Source of the DNA: Actinoplanes teichomyceticus ATCC 31121
GTDB lineage: Bacteria > Actinomycetota > Actinomycetes > Mycobacteriales > Micromonosporaceae
DNA: 64,000 nucleotides
Assembly: GCF_003711105.1 (NCBI RefSeq)
Contig: NZ_CP023865.1
Span: forward strand, 4,799,001-4,863,000
Direction of reading: 5' to 3'
Position numbers and translations under genes: made by a program
The notes under the pieces: model-generated
Databases searched by the model: none
What the model saw: only the letters and a program-made list of their open reading frames with translations
Told to the model about the DNA's origin: nothing
In this document: positions 61,159 through 64,000 of the stretch, piece by piece
Layout: the number at the start of each line of letters is the position of its first letter
Numbering within the stretch: position 1 is the first letter of the stretch

Positions 61159-61593
61159 ATGAAGAAATCGACTATCAGCGCTCTCGGCGTCCTGGCGGGC
61201 GTCGGTGCCGTCCTCGCGATGGGCGCACCCGCCGCCGCCGCGGACCACACCTTCGACCTGGCCACGGGCGGCGCCGCCGCGTACGGCACCTACGACCGGA
61301 TGATGAGCATCCCGGAGCGGCCCGTCCCGCCGATCCGGGTGCAGGGGACGCTGGCGCTGAACGGCCGTAACCGGTGCGCCGTCGTCCAGATCGCCGCCAA
61401 CGGCCCGGCCGACGGCATCGAGTGGCGCACCCTCAACAGCCTGTGCCAGCCCGGCAAGACCAACTTCTCGGCCGCCTCCGACTACCTCTGGGGCGGCTTC
61501 GAGCCCGGCCTGCGGCTGTGTGTCGGCGCCACCGTGCAGCGCGCCGAGCAGGGCCGCGACTGCGACGTCCACACCCCCGCGGCGACCAGCTGA
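61159..61593 (+). CDS. Small secreted protein of unknown function
   Basis: The 144-residue product starts KKSTISALGVLAGVGAVLAM and has a signal peptide cleaved after AAA. The mature part contains four Cys (NRCAVVQI, SLCQPGK, RLCVGAT, RDCDVHT) that could form two disulfides, and mixed strands. I do not recognise a family. ATG at 61159 follows CTGGAG. The gap from the previous secreted protein (about 240 bases) has no clear terminator, so co-transcription is possible. Confidence 0.8.
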   Translation: MKKSTISALGVLAGVGAVLAMGAPAAAADHTFDLATGGAAAYGTYDRMMSIPERPVPPIRVQGTLALNGRNRCAVVQIAANGPADGIEWRTLNSLCQPGKTNFSAASDYLWGGFEPGLRLCVGATVQRAEQGRDCDVHTPAATS

Positions 61594-61753
61594 TCGCGCT
61601 GCGGCGGCACCGAAGGCACCGCTGAAGGCACCGGTCACAGGCCGGCACGACCCGTCCCGATCACCCGTCCACTGATCCGGCCGGGTCGTGCCGCCTCGCC
61701 GGCCGTCACCGGAGCGGCCAGCCCCGCGGGCCTGTCGCCACCGGAACCGGCCA

Positions 61754-61965
61754 TCACCGGAAGCACCCACCAGCGGAGCCCAGCCACCACCGGAAGCACC
61801 CACCAGCGAAGCCCAGCCACCACCGGAAGCACCCACCAGCGGAGCCCAGCCACCACCGGAAGCACCCACCAGCGGAGCCCAGCCACCACCGGAAGCACCC
61901 ACCACCGGAAGCACCCACCAGCGGAGCCCAGCCACCACCGGAAGCACCCACCAGCGGAGCCCAGT
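61754..61965. repeat. 33-bp tandem repeat, seven copies with one short unit
   Basis: GGAAGCACCCACC begins copies at 61759, 61792, 61825, 61858, 61891, 61907 and 61940, giving spacing of 33 bases except one of 16. The complete unit continues AGCGGAGCCCAGCCACCACC. Copies are nearly identical. Because 33 is a multiple of three, frames such as PTSGAQPPPEA (plus) and GGWAPLVGASG (minus) stay open. No start or neighbouring domain supports a gene, and the surrounding 61594-62205 holds nothing else recognisable. Confidence 0.92.
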
Positions 61966-62205
61966 CGCCATCGGGTCCGGCTCCACCGGAACCACCCACC
62001 CCGGAGCCGGGCACCACCGGAACCGGCCGCTCCACTACCGACGAACCGGCCGCTCCACTCGGGCGATCCGGCCGCTCCACTACCCGGCGAACCGGCCGCT
62101 CCCCTGCCGGCTCGTCCGGTGTCCCGCACGGGTGTCGCGGGACACCGGTTCATCCCGCCGCCGCGCGTTCCGCGGCGGCGGCCACCCACCGGAAGAGGCA
62201 CATAC

Positions 62206-62652
62206 ATGTCCCACCTGAGTCGTCGAGCCGTCCTCCGCTACGCGGCCGCCGCCACCGCGGTCACCGGCGGTGTCGTCGGCGCGCAGGCCCTCTCCGCCGC
62301 CGGCAGTCCGCCGGCCGCCGCGGCCAGCACGGATCCGCGCGACTTCGAACTCGACTACCGCGGCAAGAAGATCAAGGGAGTGCACGGCATCGGTACGGGG
62401 CGCAGCCGCCAGCCGCACCAGGTGTACATCAACGGGCGGAAGCTGGCCGTCATGGCGATCGAGCTGCCCGCCACCGACGGCACGGGCGTCTCGGTCGGCT
62501 TCATCAGCGCCCTCAACCACTACCAGCCGGTCCTGATCGACGAGGGCGAGAACCGTGACGGGCTGCTGGTGCTCGCCCGGCGGGCGGTCGACGCGCTCGG
62601 CGACGGCGAGCTCACCGATCTGGCCGGCGCGGACCACGACCACGGGCGCTGA
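62206..62652 (+). CDS. melC1: Tyrosinase co-factor protein MelC1
   Basis: The 148-residue product has a twin-arginine signal (SRRAVLRYAAAATAVTGG). The MelC1 domain follows, with YRGKKIKGVHGIG, HQVYINGRKLAVM and LNHYQPVLIDEGENRDGLL. MelC1 proteins bind apo-tyrosinase, deliver copper and carry it out through the Tat system. In the structural homologue (caddie protein), a Tyr next to the active site is present in the same stretch as NHYQP here. The gene lies directly upstream of melC2. ATG follows GGAAGAGG. Confidence 0.94.
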   Translation: MSHLSRRAVLRYAAAATAVTGGVVGAQALSAAGSPPAAAASTDPRDFELDYRGKKIKGVHGIGTGRSRQPHQVYINGRKLAVMAIELPATDGTGVSVGFISALNHYQPVLIDEGENRDGLLVLARRAVDALGDGELTDLAGADHDHGR

Positions 62653-62699
62653 CCCGGCCACCGACCCCCTCTCGACCGATCGACCAGAAGGGCACCCCG

Positions 62700-63521
62700 A
62701 TGGGCCTCCGCAAGAGCGCGCGCGACCTGACCAGCGCGGAGAGGGCGGCGTTCGTCTCCGCCGTCAAACGCCTCAAGGCGCAGACCACCGGTCGTAACTA
62801 CGACTGGTTCGTCACCACCCACCTGAACTATTTCGCCGCCGTCAACGGCATCCGCTACGCCCACCAGTCCCCCTCGTTCCTGCCGTGGCACCGGCAGTAC
62901 CTCATCGAGTTCGAGCGGGCGCTGCAGGTCTACGACCCCACGGTCACCGTTCCCTACTGGGACTGGACGGCGGACCGCTCGACGACCGGCACGCCGTTCA
63001 CGTCCGATTTCATGGGCGGCAACGGTTCCGGCGGCAACGGCCCGGTCACCACCGGACCGTTCGCCGGCGCCACCAACTGGCGGATCACCGTCAGCAGCAC
63101 CACCTCCACGTCGCTACGGCGCGCCATGGGCGGCACCACCCTCCCGAGCGCCACGCAGGTGAGCTCGGTGCTCGGCATCCCGGCGTACGACGCGGCCCCG
63201 TGGAACAGCTCGGCGACCGGCGGCATGCGCAACCGGATGGAGGGCTGGACGACGCCGAACCTGCACAACACGGTGCACGTCTGGGTCGGCGGCCACATGG
63301 GTCAGCAGGACTCGCCGAACGACCCCGTCTTCTGGCTGCATCACTGCAACGTCGACCGGCTGTGGTCGCAGTGGCAGGTGCGGTGGGGGTTCGATGCCGC
63401 GCACTACCTGCCGGCCGCCGGCACCAGTGGTGTGGTGGACCTCGACGAGGCCCTGCAGCCGTGGCCGGACGTGACCCCGGCATCGGTGCTCGACCATCGA
63501 AGCGTCTACACGTACGCCTGA
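62700..63521 (+). CDS. melC2: Tyrosinase MelC2
   Basis: The 273-residue enzyme has the six type-3 copper ligands: His41 (TTHLNYF), His55 (YAHQSP) and His64 (PWHRQY) for CuA, and His189 (NLHNT), His193 (TVHVWV) and His215 (WLHHCNVDR) for CuB. It oxidises phenols to ortho-quinones, producing melanin. It has no signal peptide of its own, as expected for an enzyme exported in complex with MelC1. ATG at 62700 lies 47 bases after melC1. A hairpin terminator follows the stop. Confidence 0.96.
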   Translation: MGLRKSARDLTSAERAAFVSAVKRLKAQTTGRNYDWFVTTHLNYFAAVNGIRYAHQSPSFLPWHRQYLIEFERALQVYDPTVTVPYWDWTADRSTTGTPFTSDFMGGNGSGGNGPVTTGPFAGATNWRITVSSTTSTSLRRAMGGTTLPSATQVSSVLGIPAYDAAPWNSSATGGMRNRMEGWTTPNLHNTVHVWVGGHMGQQDSPNDPVFWLHHCNVDRLWSQWQVRWGFDAAHYLPAAGTSGVVDLDEALQPWPDVTPASVLDHRSVYTYA

Positions 63522-63527
63522 TCCGCC

Positions 63528-63570
63528 GGCCGGTCGCGGCCGCCGCCTGATCCGGCGCCCGCGACCGGCC
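63528..63570 (+). terminator. Hairpin terminator after melC2
   Basis: A perfect 12-bp stem (GGCCGGTCGCGG with its complement) with a 19-base loop starts seven bases after the stop codon. Confidence 0.75.
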
Positions 63571-63579
63571 CCCGCTACG

Positions 63580-63840
63580 CCCGCGACCCACCGCGCACCC
63601 AACACCCGCGCTACGCCCCCGACCCACCGCGCACCCAACACCCGCGCTACAACCGCGGCCCACCGCGCACCCAACACCCGCGGTACAACCGCGACCCACC
63701 GCGCACCCGACCAACCGCGACCGACCGCCCACCCAACAACCGCGACCCACCGCGCAGCCCACCCAACCGCGACCCACCACCCACTCAACACCCGTGGTAC
63801 GACCGCGACCCACCGCCCAGCCAACAACCGCGGCCGACCG
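63580..63840. repeat. 35-36-bp tandem repeat, four clear copies then degenerate
   Basis: CCCACCGCGCACCCAACACC starts near 63587, 63623, 63659 and 63694 (35-36 base spacing). Copies become irregular up to about 63840. The array lies between the melC2 terminator and the end of the next gene on the other strand. Confidence 0.8.
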
Positions 63841-63845
63841 CCCAC

Positions 63846-64000
63846 TCACCGCCGGCAGTACGCCGGCGGCTCGGTCGGCTGCAACCCGGCGCCGGCCAGG
63901 CTGCGCACCGCGGCCCGGGTCGTCGCGCGGACGCCGGTGGTGATCTCGTAGGCGTTGACCACGCTGCTGTAGCGGTTTCCGCCGTGGTCGACGAGCCCCA
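63846..64000 (-). CDS. Unidentified gene, C-terminal 51 codons (truncated by window end)
   Basis: On the minus strand an open frame enters from the window edge and stops at 63846. The visible end reads GLVDHGGNRYSSVVNAYEIT, then TGVRATTRAAVRSLAGAGLQ and PTEPPAYCRR. High-GC codon use and well-mixed composition support a real gene. The family is not recognisable from this fragment. It faces melC2 tail to tail across the repeat array. Confidence 0.55.
   Translation of the reverse strand, partial: GLVDHGGNRYSSVVNAYEITTGVRATTRAAVRSLAGAGLQPTEPPAYCRR

Noticed and set aside
61688..62218. ORFs PTSGAQPPPEA (plus) and GGWAPLVGASG (minus) in the 33-bp array
   Set aside because: Both strands are equally open because of the repeat length; no start signal, export signal or conserved domain.
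62206..63521. melC1-melC2 as part of a larger biosynthetic cluster
   Set aside because: Neighbours are small secreted proteins, repeats and an unidentified gene end. No synthase, tailoring enzyme or dedicated transporter is adjacent.
1..64000. tRNA or rRNA genes
   Set aside because: No T-loop-like motif in a plausible cloverleaf context and no rRNA-like stretch was found by eye; matches such as GGTTCGA fall inside protein genes.

Overview
The window is very GC-rich DNA with strong G/C in third codon positions. It carries actinobacterial hallmarks: GTG/TTG starts, twin-arginine-type signals, a CebR-type operator, an IdeR/DmdR-type iron box, a PknG-like kinase, a MelC1/MelC2 tyrosinase pair, a snapalysin-like protease and AfsR/XRE-NB-ARC-TPR regulators. 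The mix of several c-di-GMP proteins, a chemoreceptor and saprophyte-type secreted enzymes fits a mycelial, possibly motile-spored genus such as Actinoplanes or another Micromonosporaceae. That placement is an inference; no rRNA or tRNA was seen.

Left third (1-21 kb): the 3' end of an AidB-like acyl-CoA dehydrogenase, a membrane GGDEF-EAL protein, an AAA ATPase, a secreted PA-domain/M28 peptidase, a START-like protein, a GNAT acetyltransferase, a cellulose-binding GH5 glycosidase behind a perfect CebR box, an ArsR/AHSA1 pair, a broken aminoglycoside-phosphotransferase-like gene, a sulfotransferase, a methyltransferase, a complete siderophore-iron ABC importer behind a shared iron box, a chemoreceptor, an L-2-hydroxyglutarate oxidase and a YnfA-type membrane protein.

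Middle (21-44 kb): an OmpR/HisKA two-component pair, two further decayed genes (ferredoxin-reductase-like and methyltransferase), an LCP-family protein, a secreted seven-blade RCC1-like protein, an MBL-fold hydrolase, an MFS/TetR divergon with a double operator, a second membrane GGDEF protein paralogous to the first, a second ArsR/AHSA1 pair with a 16-bp palindrome over its start codon, an apparently intact IS5-family element inserted in a 49-bp repeat array, a DUF1028 protein, a degenerate intradiol-dioxygenase-like protein, an NPP1/NLP-type secreted protein, and a NarL-type two-component pair divergent from a MacB-like ABC exporter.

Right third (44-64 kb): an EAL-HDOD protein divergent from an acyl-CoA synthetase; a tightly coupled five-gene operon (coiled-coil protein, zinc-ribbon/PknG-like kinase, zinc-ribbon/PP2C phosphatase, VWA protein, zinc-ribbon/FHA protein) that looks like a self-contained phospho-signalling module; a snapalysin-like protease divergent from an XRE-NB-ARC-TPR regulator; an alpha/beta hydrolase; two small secreted proteins; the melC1-melC2 melanin pair; and the C-terminus of an unidentified gene on the minus strand.

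A recurring oddity is that many intergenic gaps hold short tandem-repeat arrays (units of about 11, 18, 23, 27, 33, 36, 42 and 47-49 bp). These create long spurious open frames on both strands and are probably not genes. Three unrelated genes in the window are decayed, and one repeat array was hit by the IS, so the segment shows clear signs of ongoing gene loss and rearrangement.
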